Shown here piece by piece: positions 18,505 through 26,583 of a stretch of DNA of 64,000 bases. The translations under genes and the position numbers were made by a program. The stretch covers positions 124,001 through 188,000 of the forward strand of contig OY969900.1 of NCBI GenBank assembly GCA_963704475.1, given 5' to 3'. The stretch is from UBA9655 sp963704475 (lineage in GTDB: Bacteria > Pseudomonadota > Alphaproteobacteria > UBA9655). Position 1 is the stretch's first letter. Each line of letters starts with the position of its first letter. Under the pieces are notes generated by a model, which saw nothing but the letters and a program-made list of their open reading frames with translations, was not told where the DNA came from and ran no database searches.

Positions 18505-18798
18505 TTACTCTGTGTGAAGGTCAAATTTTTTCATCATTTCGTCATGCGAAATAGCTTGAGATCTATTGAAATTTTGAAGTCTCTGACGAGCCACCGCTTC
18601 AACGCGTAGATCTTCCAGTTCATCTAAAATATCTTCATAAACTTGGATATTTAAAAGCACAGCAGCAGGCGCATTATTTCTCATAATCACATAATGATCA
18701 TGTTCCCCGGAAACAAGCGTATTGATGATGGCTTTTGTTGATCGAACCATATCTGTAATGGATAACGTATCACTTGATCTTTCAATTAATGCTGACAT
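18505..18798 (-). CDS. Phd/YefM-type antitoxin
   Basis: 97 residues from the ATG at 18798, preferred because GAGGAGG lies 6 bases before it. The earlier ATG (18813) is part of that ribosome site. The segment LSITDMVRSTKAIINTLV...HDHYVIMRNNAPAAVLLNIQVYE is the Phd/YefM DNA-binding fold. The C-terminal helix should neutralise the adjacent RelE-type toxin. The locus appears intact. Confidence 0.85.
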   Translation of the reverse strand: MSALIERSSDTLSITDMVRSTKAIINTLVSGEHDHYVIMRNNAPAAVLLNIQVYEDILDELEDLRVEAVARQRLQNFNRSQAISHDEMMKKFDLHTE

Positions 18799-18867
18799 AG
18801 ATAGCCTCCTCATTCACTTTTTACATGTTATAATATGTTTATAATCATTTTTTGTGAAGGAAAATTC

Positions 18868-19644
18868 TTACTCTCCCCCCGGAAACACCTCATTTGATCG
18901 ACCCATAATGTAATTTGCAACCATGCCTAACCATTCCCGTGTGCCCGCATGCCAGGCGTTAAGATTGTCCTTCAGGCCTATAAAAAACCAGGGCTCATAT
19001 TTCCCTGGTGTATGATAATCAACGGGAAAAGGAATCACATTAAATCCTGCCTTTCTGAAAAGTCCTACGGATCGTGGCATATGGTAAGCAGATGTGACCA
19101 AAAGCCAGGAATCGGCTGGCTCTGGATGAACAAGGGCTGCTGTTTTTGCTGCATTTTGAAGTGTATTTTTAGATTCTCCCTCAAAAAGAACGCTCGCAGG
19201 ATCAATGCCTAACGCTCTAAATTCCGCCTTTGCGGCCTCTACTTCAAAAGGAGTGCCAGTGTAGACACGTTGAAGGTGAGGATATGCCTTAGCAAGCTCA
19301 ACAAAATGAATAAATTTTCCTGCAGCTAAATTATAGGCTATTGTTTTTCGTCCAAAGCTTGTGAGGCGGTCAAAACTTCCCCCTAAAAGAATCATCCCCT
19401 TAGCATTCGCTGGAACCTCAGTCCTTGGGAATCGATTTTCAAGCTGTTCTAAGGTCCAAAAGCCCACAGGAACAATCCCTAAGAAGACAAACCCTATACA
19501 GCCTCCCACAATGAGACGCTTCCCCCATTTTTTCTTCTTAAACCATATAAGACTCGCCCCCCCTACGATAAGCAGGATAAGAAGCAGATCAATGTTAATA
19601 ATCCACCATCCAAAAAAACGGTAAACTGATTCAAATAAGTCCAT
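18868..19644 (-). CDS. YdcF-family (DUF218) membrane protein
   Basis: 258 residues: two N-terminal membrane helices (about 18-34 and 42-62), then a soluble DUF218 domain with ILLGGSFDR, LFEGESKNTLQNA and LLVTSAYHMPRS motifs. These are hallmarks of the YdcF/SanA/ElyC group. Members are implicated in envelope or peptidoglycan processes, and the exact reaction is not settled. It stands alone on this strand. Confidence 0.88.
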   Translation of the reverse strand: MDLFESVYRFFGWWIINIDLLLILLIVGGASLIWFKKKKWGKRLIVGGCIGFVFLGIVPVGFWTLEQLENRFPRTEVPANAKGMILLGGSFDRLTSFGRKTIAYNLAAGKFIHFVELAKAYPHLQRVYTGTPFEVEAAKAEFRALGIDPASVLFEGESKNTLQNAAKTAALVHPEPADSWLLVTSAYHMPRSVGLFRKAGFNVIPFPVDYHTPGKYEPWFFIGLKDNLNAWHAGTREWLGMVANYIMGRSNEVFPGGE

Positions 19645-19924
19645 GAGACGTCTCCTAATATTTTGAATAACGTTATCACTGTGCTCTCATGGTTTCTACA
19701 GTAAAAAATTTTTAGCCCTTCATCTCTCCGCACTAGATCAACACATCTTTTCTTCAGATATCTCAGGACAATGGTTATCCTCTAGCGCCCTACTCACTTA
19801 AGTTTGATACTTTGCATGAATATAGAAGGCATATCTATTTTTATTGTACAATTAATTATAATACATCAAATTTTGTACAAATGCAAGCAAATTATAAAAA
19901 AGATAATTAAAAATTGAATAAAAT
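19645..19924. other. AT-rich intergenic region
   Basis: No gene seen. Two TTGTACAA-like sites at about 19848 and 19874 flank an AT-rich core, which could be an operator pair. The evidence is weak. Confidence 0.35.
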
Positions 19925-19952
19925 TTGACTTTCTGCGCAATTCTGTCATAAT
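19925..19952 (+). promoter_or_regulatory. Promoter of the EmrB-like exporter gene
   Basis: TTGACT (19925-19930) and CATAAT (19947-19952) with a 16-bp spacer. The -10 box overlaps the ATG at 19951, so translation should start at the later ATG, 19984. Confidence 0.65.
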
Positions 19953-19983
19953 GATAAACATATCAAAAAGGGAATTTAACCTT

Positions 19984-21543
19984 ATGTCTACTTCTTCAAT
20001 CTCCTTTCGGTCTTGGCTCGTTTTAATCTCTATTGGGATTTTAATCTTTCTTATCAATATTGATTACACAGCGGTAAACCTTGCGCTTGTGCCTATTTCA
20101 GAGGAAATAAATGCAGACATCGGACAGCTCCAATGGCTCTTAAGTGGATATGTTTTAATCTGGGCTGCTTTCGTGATTCCTGCGGGGCGAATTGCAGATC
20201 TTTATGGAAAACGAAATACGCTTATCGCAGGGCTTCTTCTTTTTCTGGTAGGATCTTGTTTAACAGGCGCTGGGCACAATCTTGACATGCTCATTATGGG
20301 GCGCATCCTTCAAGGACTTGGCGCTGCAATCTTCACAAGTCCTGCATGGGCAAGCATCTTTACGCTAGCTCCTCCAGGGCGCCAAGGATTTGTTATGGGA
20401 GTTGTGATGTCCTTTGCAGGATTTGGTCTTGCTGCAGGTCCAACCCTTGCCGGTCTTATCATTCAAGAAGCAAGTTGGCGCTGGATTTTTTATATTAATA
20501 TTCCTTTTGGATTGTTCGTCATTGCCGTTCTTCTTTTGTATTCTCCGAAAGAGACCTTAGCTAAAATAAGACAACAAATTGACTTTGTAGGGGCACTCCT
20601 GCTCGCAGCAGGGGTGTGTCTCAGCGTTTATGCTCTGAATCAAATTGACGAGTGGGGATTGCTGAGTCCTCAAGTGGGGGGGTATCTGGGGGGAGCGATT
20701 CTTTCTATCGGATTTTATGTTTTTCGCGATCGCACGCAAAAAATACGGATGATTCCGCCTCATCTTTTTCATAACAAACCTTACATGGCAGCAACGATAG
20801 GTGAGTTTTTTATGGCGATGGCCTTTTCAATGACCCTTGTCTTGATGGGCCTTTACCTTCAAAATACCTTGCATTATTCCAGTTATGAGACAGGCCTTAT
20901 CTTTGTTTCAATGACCATTACCATGGGACTTTTAGGGCCTATTGGAGGGAAAATGGTTGATGCCTTTGGACTGAAGGGGCCTATGGTTTTTGGGACATTT
21001 ATCACAGCTTTTGCGATGGGATTGATGGCCTTTTTGAAAACTGATTCTTCCCTTCTTTATGTTATCATCACCTTATGTTTTGTAGGTGTAGGACTAGGGT
21101 CTTACTTTACGGCATGTAATACGGCCATGATGCAAGCGGCTCCCACTGAGGACCTTAACGTAGCCTCTGGTCTTTATATGATGTTTATGATGCTGGGGAA
21201 TACGGTAAGTGTTATTCTTTCAACAAGCTTTCTCGTATCCTTTGGAAGAAGCCATCTTTTGCAATCTACAGAAAGAATGGCCTTGTCTTCTCAGCAGCAT
21301 CAGGATCTTGTGGAGATTATTGCTAAAGTCGAACATTCTGCCTCTCAATTAAAGGATTTTCCCTCAGAAAAGATCCCTCAGCTTTTACAGTGGATTGACG
21401 GTGCCTTTGTTTATGGCTTGTCCCTTGACATGATGCTCGGAAGTCTTTTGGCGCTTATAGCTGCTGGACTAACCTTATGGGGGATAAGAAAGGGAAACCT
21501 CTCTTCTCACACAGGACATGCTCACGCTCCAGTTGGGATGTAA
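19984..21543 (+). CDS. MFS drug exporter, 14-helix DHA2 (EmrB/QacA-like)
   Basis: 519 residues from 19984, the start indicated by the promoter position. Family features are the first-helix NIDYTAVNLAL, the loop motif GRIADLYGKRN near residue 75, and the helix-5 antiporter motif around GLAAGPTLAGLI near 165. The length and helix count fit the 14-helix proton antiporter subfamily. It should export hydrophobic compounds across the inner membrane. No EmrA-like adaptor or TetR-type regulator is adjacent. nnrD follows 30 bp downstream. Confidence 0.9.
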   Translation: MSTSSISFRSWLVLISIGILIFLINIDYTAVNLALVPISEEINADIGQLQWLLSGYVLIWAAFVIPAGRIADLYGKRNTLIAGLLLFLVGSCLTGAGHNLDMLIMGRILQGLGAAIFTSPAWASIFTLAPPGRQGFVMGVVMSFAGFGLAAGPTLAGLIIQEASWRWIFYINIPFGLFVIAVLLLYSPKETLAKIRQQIDFVGALLLAAGVCLSVYALNQIDEWGLLSPQVGGYLGGAILSIGFYVFRDRTQKIRMIPPHLFHNKPYMAATIGEFFMAMAFSMTLVLMGLYLQNTLHYSSYETGLIFVSMTITMGLLGPIGGKMVDAFGLKGPMVFGTFITAFAMGLMAFLKTDSSLLYVIITLCFVGVGLGSYFTACNTAMMQAAPTEDLNVASGLYMMFMMLGNTVSVILSTSFLVSFGRSHLLQSTERMALSSQQHQDLVEIIAKVEHSASQLKDFPSEKIPQLLQWIDGAFVYGLSLDMMLGSLLALIAAGLTLWGIRKGNLSSHTGHAHAPVGM

Positions 21544-21573
21544 GGCGGGTTAGCTTATCTAAGGAAAAGAGCT

Positions 21574-22407
21574 ATGAAACATGAGATAAATGGTCCCGCT
21601 TTATGGAAAAAAGATCTCAAAATACCCCAGCCTTCGGATCATAAATATACCCGCGGCGCCTGTCTTATTGTGGGAAATGACTGTATGCCTGGTGCGTTAA
21701 GGCTTGCGGCCCTTGCGGCGCGTCGCATTGGTGCAGGCCTTGTTCGCATTACATGTAAAGTGGAAGACTACCCTATTTTAGCAAGCTCAGCTTGGGGTGA
21801 TATCATCACTCCTCTTAAGACAGATGAGGAATGTCTTGAGTGGGCCAAGGATGAACGGTTTAAAGCCCTTCTCTGGGGGGTGGGGGCTCTACCCCAAGAG
21901 TCAACACGGACACAGACGCTTCTTCTGCTCTCTACAAAAAAGCCTTGTGTTTTAGATGGAGGGGCGCTCTCAAGTTTTGAAGGAAAAACAGAAACTTTGA
22001 GAGGGCATCTTCATGAAGGTGTTATTTTAACGCCTCATGAGGGGGAATTTCTGCGCCTCTTTCCTCATCTAGCCTTTTTAAAAAACAGAGAAGAAAAGGC
22101 TCAAAGGGCTGCCGTTGAGATGGGAACGATTGTTGTTCTTAAGGGACACCCTACAATTATTGCGTCCCCTCAAGGAGATATAATTGTAAATACGAATGCA
22201 CCGGCAACCCTTGCAACTGCAGGAACAGGAGATGTTCTTGCTGGTCTTATGGTGGGGCTTTTGGCTCAAGGGCTTTCTCACTTGTCGGCAGCAGAGGCTG
22301 CAGTCTGGATTCATGGAGAAGCCGCAAAGCGTAAGGGAATAGGGCTTATTGCAGAGGATTTGTCAGGCGAGATTCCTGCGGTATTGCAGGAGCTTATGGG
22401 TAGATGA
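21574..22407 (+). CDS. nnrD: ADP-dependent NAD(P)H-hydrate dehydratase
   Basis: Repairs hydrated NAD(P)H by an ADP-dependent dehydration. The 277 residues cover only the ribokinase-like NnrD domain. The N-terminal epimerase domain (NnrE) found in many YjeF fusions is absent and is not seen elsewhere in the window. Signature segments are the start TRGACLIVGN, LTPHEGEFLRLFP near residue 153, and the anion-hole GTGDVLAGL near 218. It is probably co-transcribed with the upstream exporter. Confidence 0.9.
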   Translation: MKHEINGPALWKKDLKIPQPSDHKYTRGACLIVGNDCMPGALRLAALAARRIGAGLVRITCKVEDYPILASSAWGDIITPLKTDEECLEWAKDERFKALLWGVGALPQESTRTQTLLLLSTKKPCVLDGGALSSFEGKTETLRGHLHEGVILTPHEGEFLRLFPHLAFLKNREEKAQRAAVEMGTIVVLKGHPTIIASPQGDIIVNTNAPATLATAGTGDVLAGLMVGLLAQGLSHLSAAEAAVWIHGEAAKRKGIGLIAEDLSGEIPAVLQELMGR

Positions 22408-22491
22408 GCTCAAAGGAAGTATTCAAAATTTCTCTCTATTACGTGTTCAACGTTTTATAAAGTAGAATAGAATTTAGAGGGTTTTTTCTAT

Positions 22492-22731
22492 GTTAAGCAA
22501 GATCAGCCACTTCAATGTGGGACATTTTACGAAGCAGCATCCCTTAGTCCTTTTGGACGAAGAATTGTACAAATCGGCCAAAAAGCAGCTCTGGGAGCTA
22601 TTTTAAAACATAAGGCTTTAGGAAATCCTATATTATAAAAAGAGGGAAAGCTTATTAAAGAACTTGCTGATGGAACGCAATTTGTTGTTGAAGCATCTGT
22701 AGATGGCATACAAACAATACGAAGACTCTGA
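22492..22731 (+). pseudogene. Remnant of a small antitoxin-like gene upstream of the zeta toxin
   Basis: A frame without a usable start reads AAL-GAILKHKALGNPIL, a TAA at 22636-22638, then KEGKLIKELADGTQF, ending at 22731. The pattern of a helix followed by G-N-P-I and a K-x-G-K hairpin resembles, from memory, small genes found just upstream of zeta-like kinases. It overlaps the toxin start by 29 bases. With no start codon and an internal stop it is probably dead. Confidence 0.45.
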
Positions 22732-23000
22732 TAAGAACTCACCCTGGTTCTGGATGATTGCAGGGCCAAATGGTGCCGGAAAATCAACATGGGCAACATC
22801 AGAAGAGAGTGCTGATACCATTTCGCATTCAATAGGTGGATATTCTGGATTGCTTCGCTTCGCTCGCAATGACGGAAATTGGCGTCATTGCGAGGAGCCG
22901 AAGGCGACGAAGCAACCCAGTTTTGTCTGCCACTTGATTGATAAGTGGTATGAGATCTTGGGTCCTATTCCTGTTTTAAATCCCGATCACTTTATATATA
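22703..23000 (+). pseudogene. Zeta-toxin-family kinase, 5' fragment
   Basis: Starts ATG at 22703. The Walker A loop is WMIAGPNGAGKSTWA, the hallmark of zeta-type UDP-N-acetylglucosamine kinases. After SEESADT a 131-135 bp miniature element is inserted and happens to keep an open frame. Beyond it the gene resumes as GPIPVLNPDHF, the N-P-D segment expected after the P-loop. An IS630 element interrupts it at 23001. Confidence 0.75.
22816..22950. mobile_element. Miniature inverted-repeat element, copy 1
   Basis: 135 bp including flanking TA. Ends TACCATTTCGCATTCAA and, inverted, TACCACTTATCAATCAA match at about 13 of 17 positions. The centre is a hairpin (GCTTCGCTCGCAATGACG against CGTCATTGCGAGGA). 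A second copy at 40567-40701 has the same length and, by eye, one base difference. It encodes no protein and must be moved by a transposase elsewhere. Confidence 0.85.
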
Positions 23001-24131
23001 GAAAAGACCGATAGTAAATAGACAAAGCATTCAAAATCTTTTAAGAATAAGGGAGTTCAGAGGACAGGAGGAGTGAATGCTAAAAATAGATGGGCGCAAG
23101 CTATCCCATAAAACCCTAGAAGAACTGCGGATTAGAACGGTTGCACAGGTTGAGGCAGGGTGTCACCCAGATGAGTTGGCAAGGTCTCTTGGCTTCAATC
23201 GCTCAACTATTTACAAATGGCTTCAACTCAAGGTTAACGGGGGAGATCAAGCACTTTATGCCAAGCCCATCCCCGGAAGGCCCGGTACTTTAAACGCTAT
23301 CCATCTCAAATGGCTTTGTAAGACTCTTACGGATAAGACTCCCCAACAATTAAAGCTGCCTTTTGCCCTTTGGACGCGAGATCAAATCATCGAAGTTGTA
23401 AAGCGTAGGTTTGGCATTAAGCTTAGCAAAAGCGGACTTTCCAGAGTGTTGAACAAACTTGGTTTCACCTTTCAAAAGCCGACTGTACGCTATAAACAAC
23501 AGGACCCAGTCATTGTTAACAAATGGCTGACGACTGATTATCCTGCCATTCAAGAGGAGGCCAAGAAAAGAGGAGCGGATATTTATTTTGGAGATGAGGC
23601 AAGCGTCGCCTCAACCTATGCTTTAGGGAAAACAATTGGAAAGAAAGGCGTCACGCCCATAGTGCACAGGACAACAAAGAGGTTTAGAGTCAATATGTTG
23701 TCAGCGGTTTCAGCCAAGGGACACTGCCGGTTTATGGTGACAGAAAAGTCAGGAACGGCTTCCGTATTTATAACCTTCTTGAAAAGATTGTTGGTTGGAG
23801 CAGATAAACCTATTTTTTTGATTTTGGATAATCACCCAATGCACAAATCCAAACTGGTTCAGGAATTCGTCGAAAAACACAAGGACAAGCTTAAGTTATT
23901 TTTCTTGCCACCCTATTCCCCAGAATTAAATCCGGACGAGTTGGTGTGGAATGATGTAAAAAATCATGGCCTTTCCAGACATTTGGTAGACAACCTTGAA
24001 ACCCTAAAAAAGCTAGTATACTCAAGGCTTTTCGAGCTTCAAAAGAAAATGTCTAAAATAGTTTCGTTCTTTGAAACTCCAACGACTTCCTATGCTCGAC
24101 TCTAATAAGTCTACCTACTTTCGGATTTATC
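23001..24131 (+). mobile_element. IS630-family insertion sequence
   Basis: 1131 bp flanked by TA on both sides (22999-23000 and 24132-24133), the target duplication expected for IS630. The ends GAAAAGACCGATAGTA and, inverted, GATAAATCCGAAAGTA are imperfect terminal repeats, about 17 of 23 positions matching over the full repeat. It carries one intact transposase and splits the zeta-toxin gene. Confidence 0.85.
23077..24105 (+). CDS. IS630-family transposase
   Basis: 342 residues with an N-terminal helix-turn-helix pair (ELARSLGFNRSTIYKWL) and a DDE catalytic core: D in YFGDEAS near residue 171, D in FLILDNHPMHKS near 250, and E in PPYSPELNPDELVWNDVK near 287. GGAGGAG precedes the ATG. It appears intact and potentially active. 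Confidence 0.95.
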   Translation: MLKIDGRKLSHKTLEELRIRTVAQVEAGCHPDELARSLGFNRSTIYKWLQLKVNGGDQALYAKPIPGRPGTLNAIHLKWLCKTLTDKTPQQLKLPFALWTRDQIIEVVKRRFGIKLSKSGLSRVLNKLGFTFQKPTVRYKQQDPVIVNKWLTTDYPAIQEEAKKRGADIYFGDEASVASTYALGKTIGKKGVTPIVHRTTKRFRVNMLSAVSAKGHCRFMVTEKSGTASVFITFLKRLLVGADKPIFLILDNHPMHKSKLVQEFVEKHKDKLKLFFLPPYSPELNPDELVWNDVKNHGLSRHLVDNLETLKKLVYSRLFELQKKMSKIVSFFETPTTSYARL

Positions 24132-24575
24132 TATAGAACCTTACACGACTACTCCTCTTTCTCTTATGGCCTCGGGAAAGAGAATTTTTCATAAAATTGA
24201 AGAATTTATTTCTGAACAACAAAGTTGTGCCGTTGAAACAACATTATCTGGCTCTCAGTATTTTCTCCTTACTCAAAGGCTTAAACAAAATTCATGGAAT
24301 ATTGGAGCAGTTTTTATAGGTGTTGAGGGAGAAGATATTTGTATCACTCGGGTTGAGGAAAGGAAATTAGGAGGGGGCATGACGTTCCTTTGAAAGATAT
24401 CTTGCGAAGATATCAACGTAGTTATCAGCATATTCGCCAACTCTTAGATCTTTCTGATTATATGATTATTCTTGATAACTCTCATACTTACCAACAAGTT
24501 CTTGAAAAAAATGGTCGGGCAATTTTAATAAAAGAAAGAGCTCCAGCTTGGTTAAAGAACGTTCTTGAAGGTTAG
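24132..24575 (+). pseudogene. Zeta-toxin-family kinase, 3' fragment with frameshift
   Basis: Continues the gene split by the IS. ASGKRIFHKIEEFI and AVETTLSG are the conserved centre of zeta kinases, followed by ICITRVEERKLGGG. A run of five G (24373-24377) breaks the frame. One more G would give GGGHDVPLKDILRRYQRSY and then MIILDNSHT, the expected order. The end is at 24575. The frame at the IS junction also differs by one base from the 5' part. Confidence 0.75.
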
Positions 24576-24666
24576 CTTAAAGGCAAAGAGTATACGAAGT
24601 TTCCTTGCTCTCTCAGGAAGATCAGGGTACAAAAGGGTTCCTTTACCTTAAGATGGTCCTTCTTCC

Positions 24667-25296
24667 ATGGTCGTTTCTTCTCTTCTCCTCTTGTTTTTTA
24701 AGGGCGTTCTTATTGGGTTCGTCATTGCCGCACCCATTGGGCCCATTGGAATTTTATGTATTCAAAGAACCATTTCGGGGCGTTATGGGTTAAGCCTGAT
24801 GACAGGGCTGGGCGCTGGCGTTGCCGATACGGTTTATGGCGCCATTGCTGGGTTTAGTCTTGTAAGTATTTCAAATTTTATTGCTGAGTATGAGCTTTAT
24901 TTGCGGCTTTTTGGAAGTGTTCTTCTTGGATGGATTGGCTTTTCCATTTTCCGCTCTCCCCTTCGTCATGAGTCTGTTGAGACGCAGTCGAAAGAGACAC
25001 TCCTCCATGGATTCACTTCTGCTTTCTTCCTGACCCTGTCAAATCCTATCGCGCTCATTGTATTTGCGGCTGCGTTTACGGTGATGGGAATCGCCCCGCA
25101 GGATGATTCTCTTGATCAAGGAATTGTCTTGGTGAGTGGCGTTTTTGTGGGAGCCAATAGCTGGTGGCTTGCGTTGAGCACAACGATCCATTTGATTCAT
25201 CACAAACTGTCAGAGACAAACCTCCTCTGGATTAACCGGATTTCTGGCGGCATGTTGCTTGGATTTGGGGCGTATATGCTCTTGGGGAGTTTTTAA
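24667..25296 (+). CDS. LysE/RhtB-family amino-acid exporter
   Basis: 209 residues with about six membrane helices. The N-terminal GFVIAAPIGPIGILCIQRT is the LysE-family signature, and FTSAFFLTLSNPIALIVFAA near residues 117-136 is the conserved middle helix. It should export an amino acid or related solute through the inner membrane. The substrate is unknown. No dedicated regulator is adjacent. Confidence 0.88.
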   Translation: MVVSSLLLLFFKGVLIGFVIAAPIGPIGILCIQRTISGRYGLSLMTGLGAGVADTVYGAIAGFSLVSISNFIAEYELYLRLFGSVLLGWIGFSIFRSPLRHESVETQSKETLLHGFTSAFFLTLSNPIALIVFAAAFTVMGIAPQDDSLDQGIVLVSGVFVGANSWWLALSTTIHLIHHKLSETNLLWINRISGGMLLGFGAYMLLGSF

Positions 25297-25336
25297 GCCT
25301 TTATTTAAAGAAGGCATCCAAGCTTTACGGTAGACT

Positions 25337-25804
25337 TCATGAGGTTTTTTCGGGATGAAGTTTTGTCTTAAGATCACTTAACGAGCTCGCGTTTCTTATC
25401 TTCATGGTCATATTGACAAGTTCAGCTAGTGCATGAGGAAGGCCATCAAGGTCAGTTTGAACCCCCTCAATTTTTGGAGGTTGATAATCCAGTGCACCAG
25501 ATGCTGAAAAGTCATCTTCAGCCACTAAAATCCCAAAGTATCGTGTGATAGAATCTTCAATGATGTCATCTAATGGATTATTAAGTGTCCGTTGGTTGGC
25601 ATCAATTTTCACAATTGTGGGCATAGTTTCAAGGTCTGCCTTGATCATACCAATTGTAATAATTTCGCGTGGATTTAAGGCATTCACAAGACTGTACATC
25701 TTTGTTGGTGTTCCAAAGCCCTGGGTATGGTACCAAGCTTTACGAAAATCCTCATAGGTTTTTCCTTCTTTAAGTGTACGCACGACGATTGCTACGGTCT
25801 TCAT
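25337..25804 (-). CDS. Unknown protein, paralogue of the divergent gene at 26006
   Basis: 155 residues, cytoplasmic. The N-terminal strand TVAIVVRTL is followed by GKTYEDFRKAWYHTQ, and further on EIITIGMIKADLETM. The neighbour at 26006 has GKTYEDFHKAW and DIITIGLSWADVETV in the same order, so the two are paralogues. The strand-helix-strand layout suggests a ferredoxin-like dimeric alpha-beta barrel such as the antibiotic-biosynthesis monooxygenase fold, but no function follows from that. The two genes are divergently transcribed. Confidence 0.7.
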   Translation of the reverse strand: MKTVAIVVRTLKEGKTYEDFRKAWYHTQGFGTPTKMYSLVNALNPREIITIGMIKADLETMPTIVKIDANQRTLNNPLDDIIEDSITRYFGILVAEDDFSASGALDYQPPKIEGVQTDLDGLPHALAELVNMTMKIRNASSLSDLKTKLHPEKTS

Positions 25805-25828
25805 AACCCCTCTCTTTTATTTCATTTT

Positions 25829-25842
25829 ACAATAATTATTGT
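25829..25842. promoter_or_regulatory. 14-bp perfect palindrome between divergent paralogues
   Basis: ACAATAATTATTGT lies 25 bp upstream of the left gene in the shared intergenic region. It could be an operator for common control, though AT-rich palindromes also arise by chance. Confidence 0.35.
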
Positions 25843-26005
25843 ATTGCTTTGTAATAAATAATTCGTTAATTCTGTGCGAGTTTTTAAAAAAATTTCCGTA
25901 CACAATAAGTTATCGTCGGTCATTAAAAAATTTTTAACCTATTCCTGGGAGGATTAAACAAGAGTGACTTTTAAACCATCAACGTTAAAGCGAGGAGGAA
26001 TTGCA

Positions 26006-26461
26006 ATGGATAATATCAAGATCCTTTTACAACAAGGCAAAATTAAGGAAGCACTGTCAAAATTCCGTGCCCTTCCTGAAGTTGATCAAGAAGACTTTTT
26101 TAGAAAACTGGCCCCAACGATTTTCCCTCCTGCCACTTTTGGAGTCCTCTATCGCAAACTTCATCCTGGCAAAACTTATGAGGATTTCCACAAAGCCTGG
26201 CTTCCGCCTTTAAAGGAAGGGCAAGACCTCGCTCATTTTTTTCCTGTTCCCACCTATGTCCTGAGTGGCGAAAACAAAGATGACCCCACCGATATCATCA
26301 CAATTGGCTTATCATGGGCTGACGTAGAAACTGTCAGTGATTTTCTTCAAAACATGCATGAAGTAGGAGCTGAAAGACATAAGAGCATTAATACTGTCGC
26401 TGAACTCATAGGCTCTCCTCTCATTTATAAAACAAAAGATGTGACAAAGCTGGGAAGCTGA
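26006..26461 (+). CDS. Unknown protein, paralogue of the divergent gene at 25337
   Basis: 151 residues from the ATG at 26006, chosen because GAGGAGGAATT lies just upstream. Residues 1-42 form an extra helical segment (KILLQQGKIKEALSKF) absent from the partner. The rest carries GKTYEDFHKAW near 56-66 and DIITIGLSWADVETV near 94-108. No family recognised. The two paralogues may form a heteromer, which is inference from their pairing. Confidence 0.7.
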   Translation: MDNIKILLQQGKIKEALSKFRALPEVDQEDFFRKLAPTIFPPATFGVLYRKLHPGKTYEDFHKAWLPPLKEGQDLAHFFPVPTYVLSGENKDDPTDIITIGLSWADVETVSDFLQNMHEVGAERHKSINTVAELIGSPLIYKTKDVTKLGS

Positions 26462-26500
26462 AAAAATGTTGAAAAAACATGTAGATTTTAAAACTTTTCA

Positions 26501-26583
26501 GGAATATACTCCTAATAAGTTAAACTTTTACGGAGTATACTCCTAAAAAGTTCCACTTTTAGGGAATATTTTCCGGATAAGTT
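26501..26583. repeat. Three tandem 31-bp repeats abutting the ATPase start
   Basis: Units begin at 26501, 26532 and 26563, exactly 31 bp apart. Each starts with GGARTATWYTCC and contains AAGTT. The middle unit holds GGAGTATACTCC, a perfect 12-bp palindrome. The third unit runs into the ATG at 26584. AAACTTTT also precedes the first unit. A repeated operator or a structured leader is plausible. Confidence 0.75.

Noticed and set aside
22703..23014. A continuous 103-codon gene through the miniature element
   Set aside because: The middle third is the repeated element and the end is cut by the IS. It only happens to lack stops.
26501..26583. Possible CRISPR array
   Set aside because: Only three units in direct tandem with no unique spacers, and no cas genes in the window.
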